DNA of 64,000 bases from Microbulbifer sp. SAOS-129_SWC (lineage in GTDB: Bacteria; Pseudomonadota; Gammaproteobacteria; Pseudomonadales; Cellvibrionaceae): positions 1,005,501 to 1,069,500 of the forward strand of contig NZ_CP155567.1 in assembly GCF_039696035.1 (NCBI RefSeq), in the 5' to 3' direction. The translations under genes were made by a program, and so were the position numbers. A model generated the notes under the pieces. That model ran no database searches. It was not told the origin of the DNA and saw nothing but the letters and a program-made list of their open reading frames with translations. Below are positions 52,273 through 61,800 of this stretch, in pieces (position 1 is the stretch's first letter; each line of letters begins with the position of its first letter).

Positions 52273-52836
52273 GCCTGCCGCCCATCACACCCGCACATTT
52301 GTTGCGGGTGCATCACTTTCCGGCCCGTTTCATCCCCTGCCAACCGGCTGACAACGAGCCAGTGATCCCCCGCGTTCCTTCGGCGAATCACCGTTGAGCA
52401 CCGCGCTTTGCCGTCGCCGATGATTGATCACCTGCGCCTCCCCGGACAATGCAAATTAGCAATCTTCATTTTTGGGTATCTAGTGGATGCCGGGTGAGCT
52501 GGCGCGCACTCTGTCTTTCTATCATTTCCGATAATTATTTTAAAAAATGACAATGTGATAATTTTCTCGTCTTCAATCGATGTCGATAAATTTGACGCCA
52601 GTTTCTTGTGCTGTTAAAAATTAATGCTATCTATTGACCTGATTGTAATAAAATATTTTACAGTTCGGTGTGGCGGGTTTTCGTGTCCTTTACGATCGCC
52701 AATAACCACCGTCAACAATAAAAAAGAAACGGGATCTGGTTACTCGATCCTCTCTCCACCGGTAACCGGGCTTACTGAAGCTGTCAGTTTCCCCAAAAAT
52801 ATTTGAATACCGGGGATCGAATAAGAAAGGAAAACA
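52273..52836. other. AT-rich intergenic region before the ACT-V4R gene
   Basis: About 560 bp. CACCCGC-ACATTTGTT-GCGGGTG near 52288-52310 could be a weak terminator for the lipoprotein gene. From about 52480 the sequence becomes AT-rich, with several A/T tracts that could host one or more promoters or nucleoid-protein sites for the sensory module. The 60-residue frame at 52624-52806 has no ribosome site or recognisable features. No gene called. Confidence 0.5.
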
Positions 52837-53616
52837 ATGGAAGTCGAATTTACGATTCTCTCGGATCGTCGAGAGGGGCTGTTGCGCGAGTTGGGGAATG
52901 TCATCATCCAGAGCGGTTTCTCCCTCCTACGCCAGCGCATGTCGACAGTGGATGTGGGGGTGCAGCTTTGGCTGCGGGTCAGTGGCCGTGAGGACCGGTT
53001 GCTCGAACTGGAAGAGCGCTTGGGTAGTCACCGATTGGTGCTGAGCTTTGAAAGTGAGCACCAGGTTACGAGTGGTAAGCCCAAAGCCGCGCCGGCGCCG
53101 AGACCGGCGGCGGCTGCGAAAAGGCCGGCGCAGGGTGCGGGCAGCAATCTGCGCAGCGGCGGCACCGCCGGGCCGGCGGTAGGCCAGGTCGAGGCCGAGC
53201 TGCCCGGCCTGGCAAAAGAATATCCGCGCATCTTCCCGCGCCTGCTGGGGTTGCAGGGCAAATTACCGGATGGACAAAAGTCGTCCAGTATGGAATTTGC
53301 CGGTCGCCGGGTCGGAAGTTGGGTATACAAACGAGATTACGCATTGGGTGGCAAGCTGGATCTCTCCAGTGCGCTGAAACAGATAGCACTGCCGGCGCTG
53401 CGCAATATCCTGTCTGCGGATCTGAAAGAAAACTCGGTACGGGTAAAGAATAACCCCCTGTGTATGCCCGGCAGCCGTTGCCGCAATGGCGAATTCTTTT
53501 GTGGGTTTCTACACGGGCTGCTGGACGAGTCCGGTGTCGGGGGGCAAATCACCGTGCGGGAAATCTACTGTCGCAGCGACGGGGCGGAAGACTGTGTTTT
53601 TGAGGTTGTCAATTGA
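52837..53616 (+). CDS. ACT-like / V4R-like two-domain protein, putative small-molecule sensor
   Basis: A 259-residue soluble protein. Residues about 1-75 look like an ACT domain (EVEFTILSDRREGLLRELGN, then VIIQSGFSLLRQR). Residues about 80-120 form an Ala/Pro/Lys-rich linker. Residues about 125-259 resemble a V4R-type (4-vinyl-reductase-like) ligand-binding domain: GRRVGSWVYKRDYALGGKLD, LKQIALPALRNILSADLKEN, GEFFCGFLHGLLDESGVGG and EIYCRSDGAEDCVFEV. V4R domains bind small hydrophobic ligands and are related to the heme-NO-binding fold. Cys and His-poor clusters (PLCMPGSRCRNGEFFCG) may bind metal. It has a strong AGGA ribosome site and heads a transcript with an MHYT membrane protein 65 bp downstream. 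Not recognised as a characterised protein. Confidence 0.72.
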   Translation: MEVEFTILSDRREGLLRELGNVIIQSGFSLLRQRMSTVDVGVQLWLRVSGREDRLLELEERLGSHRLVLSFESEHQVTSGKPKAAPAPRPAAAAKRPAQGAGSNLRSGGTAGPAVGQVEAELPGLAKEYPRIFPRLLGLQGKLPDGQKSSSMEFAGRRVGSWVYKRDYALGGKLDLSSALKQIALPALRNILSADLKENSVRVKNNPLCMPGSRCRNGEFFCGFLHGLLDESGVGGQITVREIYCRSDGAEDCVFEVVN

Positions 53617-53681
53617 GTCGGGGTTGGGCTTTTACATTACATAAAAAATAATCGGCAGCGTATCTGCAAAGGGGATATTCG

Positions 53682-54419
53682 ATGATTGCACATTACAATC
53701 TGGTCTTGGTGAGTCTTTCATACCTGGTATCAGTACTGGGGTCCTTCACGTCATTGCAATTGGCCATTGCCATTCCCCAGGCGCAGCCGGGGCGAGATAA
53801 ACGCAATGCAATTCTGGCCGCGGGTACGGCCATGGGAGGCGGGGCCATCTGGGCGATGCATTTTATTGCCATGCTGGCTTTTAAGATGGATATGCCGGTG
53901 GCATACGATACCTTTATTACCTTGATATCTGCACTGATCGCGATCGCATCCTGTTCCATTGGACTGGCGATAGCCGGGTCAGGCGTTTTCAGTCTGGAAA
54001 AACTGCTGCCAGCAGGAATATTCATGGGGTGTGGTGTCGCCGGTATGCACTACACCGGTATGGCCGCCATGCTGATGCCAGCGGAAATTCACTACGACCT
54101 GAATATCCTGATGGTCTCGGTAATTATCGGTGTGGTCGCCTCCTGTGCGGCCCTGTGGCTGGCTTTTCATATGCGCGGGCAGTGGCAGATGTTCGGCAGT
54201 GCGATGATCATGGGCATAGCGGTATGTGGTATGCACTATACCGGTATGGTCGCGGCCAGCTATAGCGGCACCGATGTCATCCGCGAGGCAACCTTTGCCG
54301 GTGCCCTGAGCGGCGAATACCTTGGGGTCTCGATCTTTTTGATCAGCGTGGCGCTGTTGCTGTTTGCGCTCACTATCACGCAAGCGCGCCGCCGTCGCCG
54401 TGCGGCACTGGCTATCTGA
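53682..54419 (+). CDS. Stand-alone MHYT-domain membrane protein (copy 1)
   Basis: A 245-residue inner-membrane protein with seven hydrophobic segments and the three MHYT-type motifs: GAIWAMHFIAMLAF, GVAGMHYTGMAAM and AVCGMHYTGMVAAS. MHYT domains are proposed to use the Met/His residues to bind a metal, perhaps copper, and to sense O2, CO or NO. They are normally fused to GGDEF/EAL, kinase or DNA-binding domains. Here the protein ends shortly after the seventh helix (ARRRRRAALAI), with no output domain. AGGGG precedes ATG 53682. It is likely co-transcribed with the ACT-V4R gene and followed by a terminator at 54444-54472. A close paralogue lies 280 bp downstream. Confidence 0.88.
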   Translation: MIAHYNLVLVSLSYLVSVLGSFTSLQLAIAIPQAQPGRDKRNAILAAGTAMGGGAIWAMHFIAMLAFKMDMPVAYDTFITLISALIAIASCSIGLAIAGSGVFSLEKLLPAGIFMGCGVAGMHYTGMAAMLMPAEIHYDLNILMVSVIIGVVASCAALWLAFHMRGQWQMFGSAMIMGIAVCGMHYTGMVAASYSGTDVIREATFAGALSGEYLGVSIFLISVALLLFALTITQARRRRRAALAI

Positions 54420-54443
54420 AATCACTCTCACAGGTGGATGTTG

Positions 54444-54472
54444 AAAGGCCGGGATTTTCCCGGCCTTTTTTT
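54444..54472 (+). terminator. Rho-independent terminator after MHYT copy 1
   Basis: AAAGGCCGGGA pairs with TCCCGGCCTTT around a short loop and is followed by a run of T. It separates the first MHYT transcript from the second copy. Confidence 0.92.
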
Positions 54473-54698
54473 GTCTGTGCAGCGAGAGCAGCCTCCGGTT
54501 TGAACGTTTGTACCACCTTTTTGTTCTGCGCGATTTGTCCTGCCTTGCCCCGCCTCTGATCAACGCTGCGCTGGTGGCTTGTCTCCATCTAACTCTCTAT
54601 GTGATCTGCTTCACGTTTCCCTCCGTACACAGTCATAGTCGCATCCGGACCGGGGCTTTACCGGGTGTACTTCCTGTTCTGAAAACCGGGGAATGCAC

Positions 54699-55433
54699 AT
54701 GTTCGAACAATACAACCTGCAGCTGGTGCTGCTCTCCTACATAATATCCGCAATGGGGTCGTACGCGGCGCTGCAGCTCGTCACTGCGATTCCGGCTGCG
54801 GCGACTCGCGTGGAACGGCGCCGCGCGATACTGCTGGCCGGCGTGGTGCTGGGCGCCGGTGCGATATGGTCGATGCACTTTGTCGGCATGCTCGCTTTCA
54901 ATATGGGCATGACCGTGTCCTATGACGTGCTGGGCACCCTGGCTTCGGTACTGGTTGCGGTCGTCGCCTGTACGCTGGGGCTGGCGATTGTGGGTACCGG
55001 CGAGTTCAATTTTGACAAGCTGTTACCGGCGTCTGTGTTTATGGGGGCCGGCGTGGCCGGTATGCATTACAGCGGTATGGCGTCGATGCTGATGCCGGCG
55101 GAAATCGACTACGACCTCAATATCCTCATCATTTCTGTCCTGATCGCCGTTGTAGCGGCCTGCGCGGCGCTGTGGATGGCGTTCAATATGCGCGGAACCT
55201 TGCAGAAGCTCGGCAGTGCCCTGCTGATGGGAGTGGCCGTGTGCGGGATGCACTATACCGGCATGGCGGCGGCCACTTACCGGATGACCGGCGTGATGCC
55301 GGAAGCCGGGTGGGCAGGCGCCCTGAGCGGGGACTATATCGAGGTGTTTGTGGGCACCATCGTCGTGGCAATCGCGGTACTCACTTTGGGGGTGATGCGT
55401 TGGTATCGGCAGCGGCCGCTGTTGGCGGTGTAA
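54699..55433 (+). CDS. Stand-alone MHYT-domain membrane protein (copy 2)
   Basis: A 244-residue paralogue of the preceding MHYT protein, very similar over the whole length (for example KLLPASVFMGAGVAGMHYSG versus KLLPAGIFMGCGVAGMHYTG, and PAEIDYDLNILI versus PAEIHYDLNILM). Motifs: AIWSMHFVGMLAF, AGMHYSGMASM (Ser for Thr) and CGMHYTGMAAAT. Seven membrane helices and a short Arg-rich tail, no output domain. ATG 54699 is preferred to 54693: GGGGA at 54688-54692 has better spacing and the N-terminus then aligns with copy 1. It must have its own promoter in 54473-54690, so the two copies may be regulated differently. Confidence 0.87.
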   Translation: MFEQYNLQLVLLSYIISAMGSYAALQLVTAIPAAATRVERRRAILLAGVVLGAGAIWSMHFVGMLAFNMGMTVSYDVLGTLASVLVAVVACTLGLAIVGTGEFNFDKLLPASVFMGAGVAGMHYSGMASMLMPAEIDYDLNILIISVLIAVVAACAALWMAFNMRGTLQKLGSALLMGVAVCGMHYTGMAAATYRMTGVMPEAGWAGALSGDYIEVFVGTIVVAIAVLTLGVMRWYRQRPLLAV

Positions 55434-55499
55434 CGCCACGATAGCGGGAGTAGAGAAGCGCTGGTTACGCTATTGATGGGCTTCAATGTTCTCGCTGGC

Positions 55500-57932
55500 T
55501 CAGAGTGTGCGAGTCGGTGTGCCATCTTTAGCACCGGATTGGCGCGCTTTGCTCAGGGTTGCGTCCAGAATACGTTTTGCTATCAGCGTATTCGGGTGGT
55601 CTTTGCCCAGCTGCTGTGCGAGGTCGCGATAACTGGCTTGAAGGAGTGTCAGCGCTTCATCGTAGCGCTGCTCCAGGGCATACAGTCGCCCCAGCTTGTA
55701 TTGGGTCTGCAGGGTCTCTATGTTTTTTGCTCCCAGAATTGCCTTTCGGGACTTGTATACCTGCAGAAACAGCTTTTCCGATTCGCGATAGCGATGTAAT
55801 CCCCGGTAGGTATCCGCGAGGTTATGCATGGATCGCAAGGTTTCAGGATGAATTTCGCCCAGCACTGCTTTGGCCAATTCAATATGTCGTAGTAGTAGGG
55901 GTAAGGCGGCAGTGAATTTTCCGCGGGTCTCCAGTAATGAGGCCAGGTTGGAGAGGCAAGCTAATGTCGTAGTGTTCTTCTCTCCCAACACGCTTTGCGA
56001 GCGCTGATAACATTCCCGGTAGTACCTTTCTGCGGGGTCATAGTGTTCAAGCCAGTGGTTTATCACGCCGAGATTGCTTACAGCGCGCAGGGTATTCGGA
56101 TGATCTTTGCCATAGAAAGTCTCAGTCGCGTGGTAAAGGTCGGTGAACTCTTTTAGTGCGCCTTCGAGGTCCCCGGCTATCTGCAGCGCGCTCGCATATC
56201 GGTTCAGCACGTCCAGCTTGAGGGCCGGCTCCGGAGGCTGGAGACCGTTCGCGAGTTTCAGTGTTTGGCGAGCGAGGGCGAGCTGCTCTCTGGTCCGATT
56301 CTGGAGATGATATAGGTCGCTTACCGCGAGTAGGATCCGCAGTTGCTCGTGGGGGTCTTTTACCTCTCCGTCTCGCACCCCTTGCAAGGCGCGTTGCAGG
56401 TGGAATTCGGCTTCTGGTAGTAGCCCCAGCTGCGTATACGAGCTGCCGATGACGCGTCGCAGCGACGCGACGACCTCTCCCTCGCGCTTGGCCTCTATAT
56501 CGTCGCTCTTGAGCTGTTCCGCCGCGTGGTCGAGCATTTCCCGCACTGTGATCTCTCGGCCCTGGGCTTTGTCGGGATCAATGCCGGAAAACATTTGTTC
56601 GAGAAATTTCGAGATGGTGCCGGCTCGGGCGAGTTGCTGTTGTGCGAAGTCTCGCTGATTTTTCAGGCTTGCAGCCTGTTTGATCAGGACAGATCCGAAC
56701 ATAATGATGGCAGCGACGAGCAAGATCATGGCCGCGCTGGCAAGCCGGTTTCGGGACATAAAGCGGGAAACCAGATACCCCCAGGATGCCGGCCTGGCGC
56801 TGACCGGGCGCTTCTGCAGATAATTGGCAATGTCCTTTGACAGCAGCGAAGCTGATTGATAGCGGCGGCCGGGTTCACGCCGCAATGCCATCAGCGTGAT
56901 ATTGTCCAGGTCACCGCGCAATTGCCGGGCCCAGCGCAGCTGTGGCTGGCGAACCTGATCGGTGGCACTGCTACTGACCCCGGCGGGAAAATGCGAAACG
57001 CTGGGCGGTTGCGGATCCTGGCTGAGGATGGACTGGAGGACGGCATGTGCCGGTGTCTCCTCACGCTCGAAGGGCCGATTTCCCGTGAGTAACTCGTAGA
57101 GCACGACACCAAGTGCATACACATCACTGGCGGTACTCACCGGTTCACCCCTCAAGTGCTCGGGGCTGGAGTAGTGAGGTGTCAGCATCAGCGCAGCCAC
57201 CGTCGTTTCCGGTCCCTGCTTTGTAATACTGGAATTTTCCAGAACCTTGGCGATACCGAAGTCCAGGAGCTGGGGCTCTCCCTGCGTATTGACCAGGATG
57301 TTGGAAGGCTTGATATCCCTGTGTACCACCAGGTATTGGTGGGCGTAGTCCACCGCATTGCATACCTTGCGGAAAAGCTCCAGGCGGCGTTGAAGGCTCA
57401 ATTGGTGGCGTTGGCAGTAGCTGGTGATCGACTCACCCTCGATATACTCCATTACCAGGTAGGGTATGCCTTCGGCGGTATTTCCGCCGTCCAGCAAGCG
57501 GGCGATGTTGGGGTGTTCGAGAGCCGCAAGTATTTGTCGCTCATTGCGAAACCGGGCCTCGATGTCATCGCCGCGCAGGGTATGGTGGCGAATGAGCTTG
57601 ATCGCAACGCGCTTACTGAAAGCCCGATCTCCGCGCTCACCCAGGTACACGTCACCCATGCCGCCGCGCCCTATCGGGCCGATTACCCGGTAGGCGCCCA
57701 GCATGGTACCGGTTGGCAGCTCTGGGGCGTCGATCAGCTGCTTCGCCGCATTCTCTACAATCTTTGCGGCGGGCAGGTCATCCGTGCACTGCTCCAGCAG
57801 CGATTCAACCGCCTGGCGGAGTGTGTTGTCACCGTCACAGGCGCGTTTCAGAAAGGTGTTGCGCTCGTGGTCCGGCTGCTCAAGCGCTTCGTTAAAGAGC
57901 GCCTCGATTTTTCCCCAATTGCAAGATTCCAT
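55500..57932 (-). CDS. Membrane Ser/Thr protein kinase with C-terminal TPR domain
   Basis: An 810-residue Hanks-type kinase. Kinase domain about 80-345: Gly-rich loop IGRGGMGDVYLG (88-95), catalytic Lys112 (VAIKLI), VVHRDIKPSN with Asp206, DFG at 224-226, and SSPEHLRGEPVSTASDVYAL in the activation/P+1 region. One membrane helix follows at about residue 395-415 (LASAAMILLVAAIIMFGSVL). The C-terminal ~350 residues are tetratricopeptide repeats (ALKEFTDLYHATETFYGKDH, AERYYRECYQRSQSVLGEKN and others), which would be periplasmic. The first ~75 residues precede the kinase and include a helical ALFNEALEQP segment seen in kinases of this group. Divergent from an ECF sigma gene, its probable target. 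Confidence 0.93.
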   Translation of the reverse strand: MESCNWGKIEALFNEALEQPDHERNTFLKRACDGDNTLRQAVESLLEQCTDDLPAAKIVENAAKQLIDAPELPTGTMLGAYRVIGPIGRGGMGDVYLGERGDRAFSKRVAIKLIRHHTLRGDDIEARFRNERQILAALEHPNIARLLDGGNTAEGIPYLVMEYIEGESITSYCQRHQLSLQRRLELFRKVCNAVDYAHQYLVVHRDIKPSNILVNTQGEPQLLDFGIAKVLENSSITKQGPETTVAALMLTPHYSSPEHLRGEPVSTASDVYALGVVLYELLTGNRPFEREETPAHAVLQSILSQDPQPPSVSHFPAGVSSSATDQVRQPQLRWARQLRGDLDNITLMALRREPGRRYQSASLLSKDIANYLQKRPVSARPASWGYLVSRFMSRNRLASAAMILLVAAIIMFGSVLIKQAASLKNQRDFAQQQLARAGTISKFLEQMFSGIDPDKAQGREITVREMLDHAAEQLKSDDIEAKREGEVVASLRRVIGSSYTQLGLLPEAEFHLQRALQGVRDGEVKDPHEQLRILLAVSDLYHLQNRTREQLALARQTLKLANGLQPPEPALKLDVLNRYASALQIAGDLEGALKEFTDLYHATETFYGKDHPNTLRAVSNLGVINHWLEHYDPAERYYRECYQRSQSVLGEKNTTTLACLSNLASLLETRGKFTAALPLLLRHIELAKAVLGEIHPETLRSMHNLADTYRGLHRYRESEKLFLQVYKSRKAILGAKNIETLQTQYKLGRLYALEQRYDEALTLLQASYRDLAQQLGKDHPNTLIAKRILDATLSKARQSGAKDGTPTRTL

Positions 57933-58056
57933 TTCTGTCCCAAGTCGTCATGGCTGGACATGTACTCCCATATAACCTGCCGCATGGTAGCATGGGCGGC
58001 ATCAAAGCCGCCTACTGCCAGGGGCCTTTACCCAGGGGAAAGACCTGACGATTTCT

Positions 58057-58617
58057 ATGCACGAAGACTTCACCCGGTTACTGAAAGACTGGAAGAACGG
58101 CGACAAATGCAGCGCGACCAGGCTGGGGGAGCTGGTTTATAGCGAGCTGCACCGCCTGGCCAGTATTTCCATGCGCGGCGAGCGCAGTGATCACACTCTG
58201 CAGCCCACAGCCCTGGTCAACGAGGCCTTTATTCGGTTACAGGTGGCACAGGTGGAATTCGCCGATCGCTGCCACTTCTATGCATTGGCAGGCCGTATGA
58301 TGCGCCGTGTGCTGGTGGATCATGCCCGCAGCACCCAGCGTGAAAAGCGCGGTGGCGGGGTGGTCCATGTTTCCCTTCAGGCGACGGAGGTCGAGCCGGA
58401 GGTGGACAATACGCAGTTATTGGAGCTGGATGATGCGCTGACGAGCCTTGCGCGGCGCGACGCGCGCAAGGCCGAAATTCTGGAACTGCAGTATTTTGCG
58501 GGCCTCACGGCGAAGGAGATTGCCGAAGTGGTCGGTCTCTCCAGCCGTTCAGTCGAGCGCGATGCGCGATTTGCCCGCGCGTGGTTGGGGCGGGAACTTG
58601 CGTTGTCCCGGGCCTGA
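58057..58617 (+). CDS. ECF sigma factor, ECF43/TIGR02999-like, kinase-linked
   Basis: A 186-residue extracytoplasmic-function sigma factor. Region 2 runs over LGELVYSELHRLASISMRGE then LQPTALVNEAFIRLQV. Region 4 (LQYFAGLTAKEIAEVVGLSS, RSVERDARFARAWLG) binds the -35 element. The 'L.PTALV.EA.LRL' and 'RRVLVDHARS..R.KRGG' patterns are hallmarks of the group found next to Ser/Thr kinases (ECF43). The acidic residues normally found before LV.E in region 2.2 are replaced by Thr51-Ala52; in the Vibrio EcfP/PpkA2 pair, phosphorylation at an equivalent Thr activates the factor. No anti-sigma gene is adjacent. Probable targets include the lipoprotein gene that starts at 58863. Confidence 0.92.
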   Translation: MHEDFTRLLKDWKNGDKCSATRLGELVYSELHRLASISMRGERSDHTLQPTALVNEAFIRLQVAQVEFADRCHFYALAGRMMRRVLVDHARSTQREKRGGGVVHVSLQATEVEPEVDNTQLLELDDALTSLARRDARKAEILELQYFAGLTAKEIAEVVGLSSRSVERDARFARAWLGRELALSRA

Positions 58618-58862
58618 TCACACCGGTCACTTATCTGCATCGAGCTGCATATCTCACCCATTTCACGACTCACCTGCCAATTTAACGCGCTCAATCACTG
58701 AGTTGCGTGTCGGTTTTTTTCTGTCGATAGCGCTTTAAGGAAGAAGGGCAGTCCTACGCACAGCACTGAGGAGGACTTCCCGGCGGATAGACGTGCCTGC
58801 CAGACCAGGACCACGTTGTTGCCCGCTTCCCGATTGGCTACCTGAATATCCGAGTTGGCAGA

Positions 58863-61800
58863 ATGAACAATAAGACACTTTTTGGGCGCGGCGCGGCTGC
58901 GATACGAGCAGGGCTGTTGGCGGCGATGCTGTTTCTCACCGGCTGCGGGGGCGGCGGTGGAGGAGGCGGTTCCACCTCGCAACCGGATCCTGTCGCCAAC
59001 CCCGATCCGGTCGCTGTGGACCCGGTGGTATTTTCGGCGGGCGGAGTCAAGGGGCCGCTAATTGATGCGTTAGTGAAGGCGTACGGCTTCGACGCGACGC
59101 GCGTAGGCTTGCGGAGCCTGGTTCCCATTGCCGAAGGCCGCTCTACCGATGAGGCCATCGCGGTAAAGCTGGAGATCGCGGATGATCCCGAGACGCTAGT
59201 GACCCCTTTAATCATCGAGGTGACCTCTGACGCGCTTACCCAGGATCTGACTTCCGGGAAGGCGCCGGTGATTACCACTCTGCGGACCGCCGTCACCGCG
59301 GAAGCGCTAGACCGGCTGCGCCAGGGGCACGCGATCTATGCAACGCCGCTATCCACCGCCGCGGTGGATCTGGCGGTTGCGCTCAGCGGCAAGAATCCCA
59401 GCGCAGCCACCTTTGCTGAGAATCTCGCGCTGGCTGCCGAAATGGTACGCGCGACACTCGGCTTCGGTATGGCCGAGACTTCCGAACTATATCTTTCTCC
59501 CGCGGTACTGACCGCACAAGCGACTACCCTCGAAGACCAGTACCGAGTAGCAGAAGTCCGGACGGCGGCCGAAGCACTGACCGCACTGGTTCTCGAAATC
59601 CGGAAAAGTATCCTCGGCATCAAGCCGGGCTCCACAGTGACTACTGATCAGATCCTGGCAGCGCTGGCGGAGGACCTGCTGGATGGCAGCCTCGATGGCA
59701 CCGTGTCCGGTGATATATTACCGGCCCTGAGTTCGGTGCCGGATCTGGTAACGATCCTGACGATGGACCCGGCGACGCTCAAAATTCCCGGTGTCGACAC
59801 GGGGCTGGGCGATATTGAAATGGTGCTTGCCGGCGAAGCGGATCTCACCTGCCAGTGCGACGGGGCAACCGTCAGCCAATTCCTCACCGATGGCACTGCG
59901 GACTTTTCTGCCGCTCCGGCTGTTGCCGTCGTTGACAGCAGGATCACCAAAGATTCCTTTCCCCGTGTGGTGAGTGCAATTTCCAGCAGCAATAACAGCG
60001 TGCTACTGACGTTCAGCAAACCCATGGACAAGGCCAGTGCGGAAATCCCTGCGCACTATTCTATTGCGCAGTCCAACGTCAATGCCGAAGTCGGTGCTTT
60101 GACCGTAATGAATGCGCTCATGCTTGATGACACTTCTGTGGAACTGACAACCTCACCGCAAAACGAGGTCGCCTACTCGGTGCAGGTCACCAATGTGCGC
60201 GATATCGATGGGCGTCAGATTGAAGTGGTCAGCAGTTCGGCAGGGCAGACGGTGCTGTTTAACCGCGCGGAATTTGCCGGCACGCCGCCCAGTGTCCATT
60301 ACGCCTGTAGCAGCGATGCCTTTGGAGACCTGGCCGGCACGGCATGTAGTACGGATAGCGACTGCTGGGACCCTGCCGTCGACAGCGGCACCGACCCTCA
60401 GCCGACCGCCAGTTGCCAGGTTTCCAGCTCGGACTTTGTCGATACTGACGGCGATGGCATTACGGATGAGAAAGAATCCCGTGGCTATACGGTGTCGATC
60501 ACTCTCGCCAACGGCACCGTGGAACAGCGCCAGGTTACCAGCGATCCCAATAGCGCTGATACGGACGGCGACGGTATCGATGACCGCGATGAGCTGCGCT
60601 ACGGCGGCAATCCGCGCGATGCGGATACCGACAGCGACGGGCTGGATGACAACCTGGAATTGAACGTGCTCTATTCCAGCCCCTACAACGCGGACAGCGA
60701 CGGTGATGGCCTTGAGGATGGGCTGGAGTACGACGGCCTGCAGACCTCGCCGATCCTCGCCGACACCGATGGCGATCAGCTGACCGATGATGTGGAAGTA
60801 CTGCAGCGCTTTCGCAATCCGCGCATTGCCGACCTGCCAGAACTGGAGCTGGTACCCGGCAACTCCACCATCATCCTTAATGAGACCTATACCTATACGA
60901 ACTCCTCGGGAGAGGAGGTTTCCACCGAGTCCAGCTCATCGGCGCTACTGTCGACGTCCAGCAGTGACGAAGTACTGACAATTGATCAAACCGTGGAAGA
61001 AACGTTGCGCGGGTGGGGCGGAAGTGCCGGAATAAGAGGTGGTAAATCGGATCAGGCATCAAAGCTTTACTTTATACAGGCCGAGGCTTCGGCTCACACA
61101 GACTGGAATCTCAATAAGATCCACACCACCGGTGGCAGCGCCACATCTTCGCGCGAGGCACAGCGGGTGCTGGAAAACTCCTATGGCAAGGGCAAGGTGC
61201 TGAGCCAGGGGGCCGAGGTCACCAGGGAAGTCAGCGGCGCAACGATCAATGTGGATATCCGCCTGCGCAATCGCGGCAATATCGCCTTCACCGTCAGTGA
61301 CATCGAAGTGACCCTGTTGCGCGTGCGCCAGGGCAGTCGCGAACTGGAGCCGCTGGCAACCCTGTTGCCGAACTCCGGTACCGGGTCTTTTTCCCTCGGC
61401 CCGTTCAATCCTGTGGTCGGGCCGCTGGTCTTCAGCGATGGCGATCTGCCGCCAAGCGTGGCCGAAGAATTACTGCGTAACCCCGGCGGCATCGTGTTCC
61501 GCATCGGTAATTATACGATTACCGATGAATACGGGCGCCAGTTCAATTATATCAATCAGGAGGTACAGGACCTCACTGCCAGCCTGGTGATCGACTACGG
61601 CTTTGAGGGGGTTGAGCGCTACCAGCTCGCGGCGTCCGCCGTGCAGGACTTCAGCACCGGAAAAACTCTGGGTGGCTTCGATGCCGGGGGGCAGCCCAGC
61701 GGCCTGCCGCTGACGTATCTGCTGGAAAACCAGCTGGGCTGGGAGCGCAACCCGACCACGGCGGACGCGATTGTGGCCGGTATTGAGGGCGTTGCCCAGA

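Noticed and set aside
52624..52806. A 60-residue frame before the ACT-V4R gene
   Set aside because: No Shine-Dalgarno sequence, no signal or domain, and it lies in an AT-rich promoter-like region.
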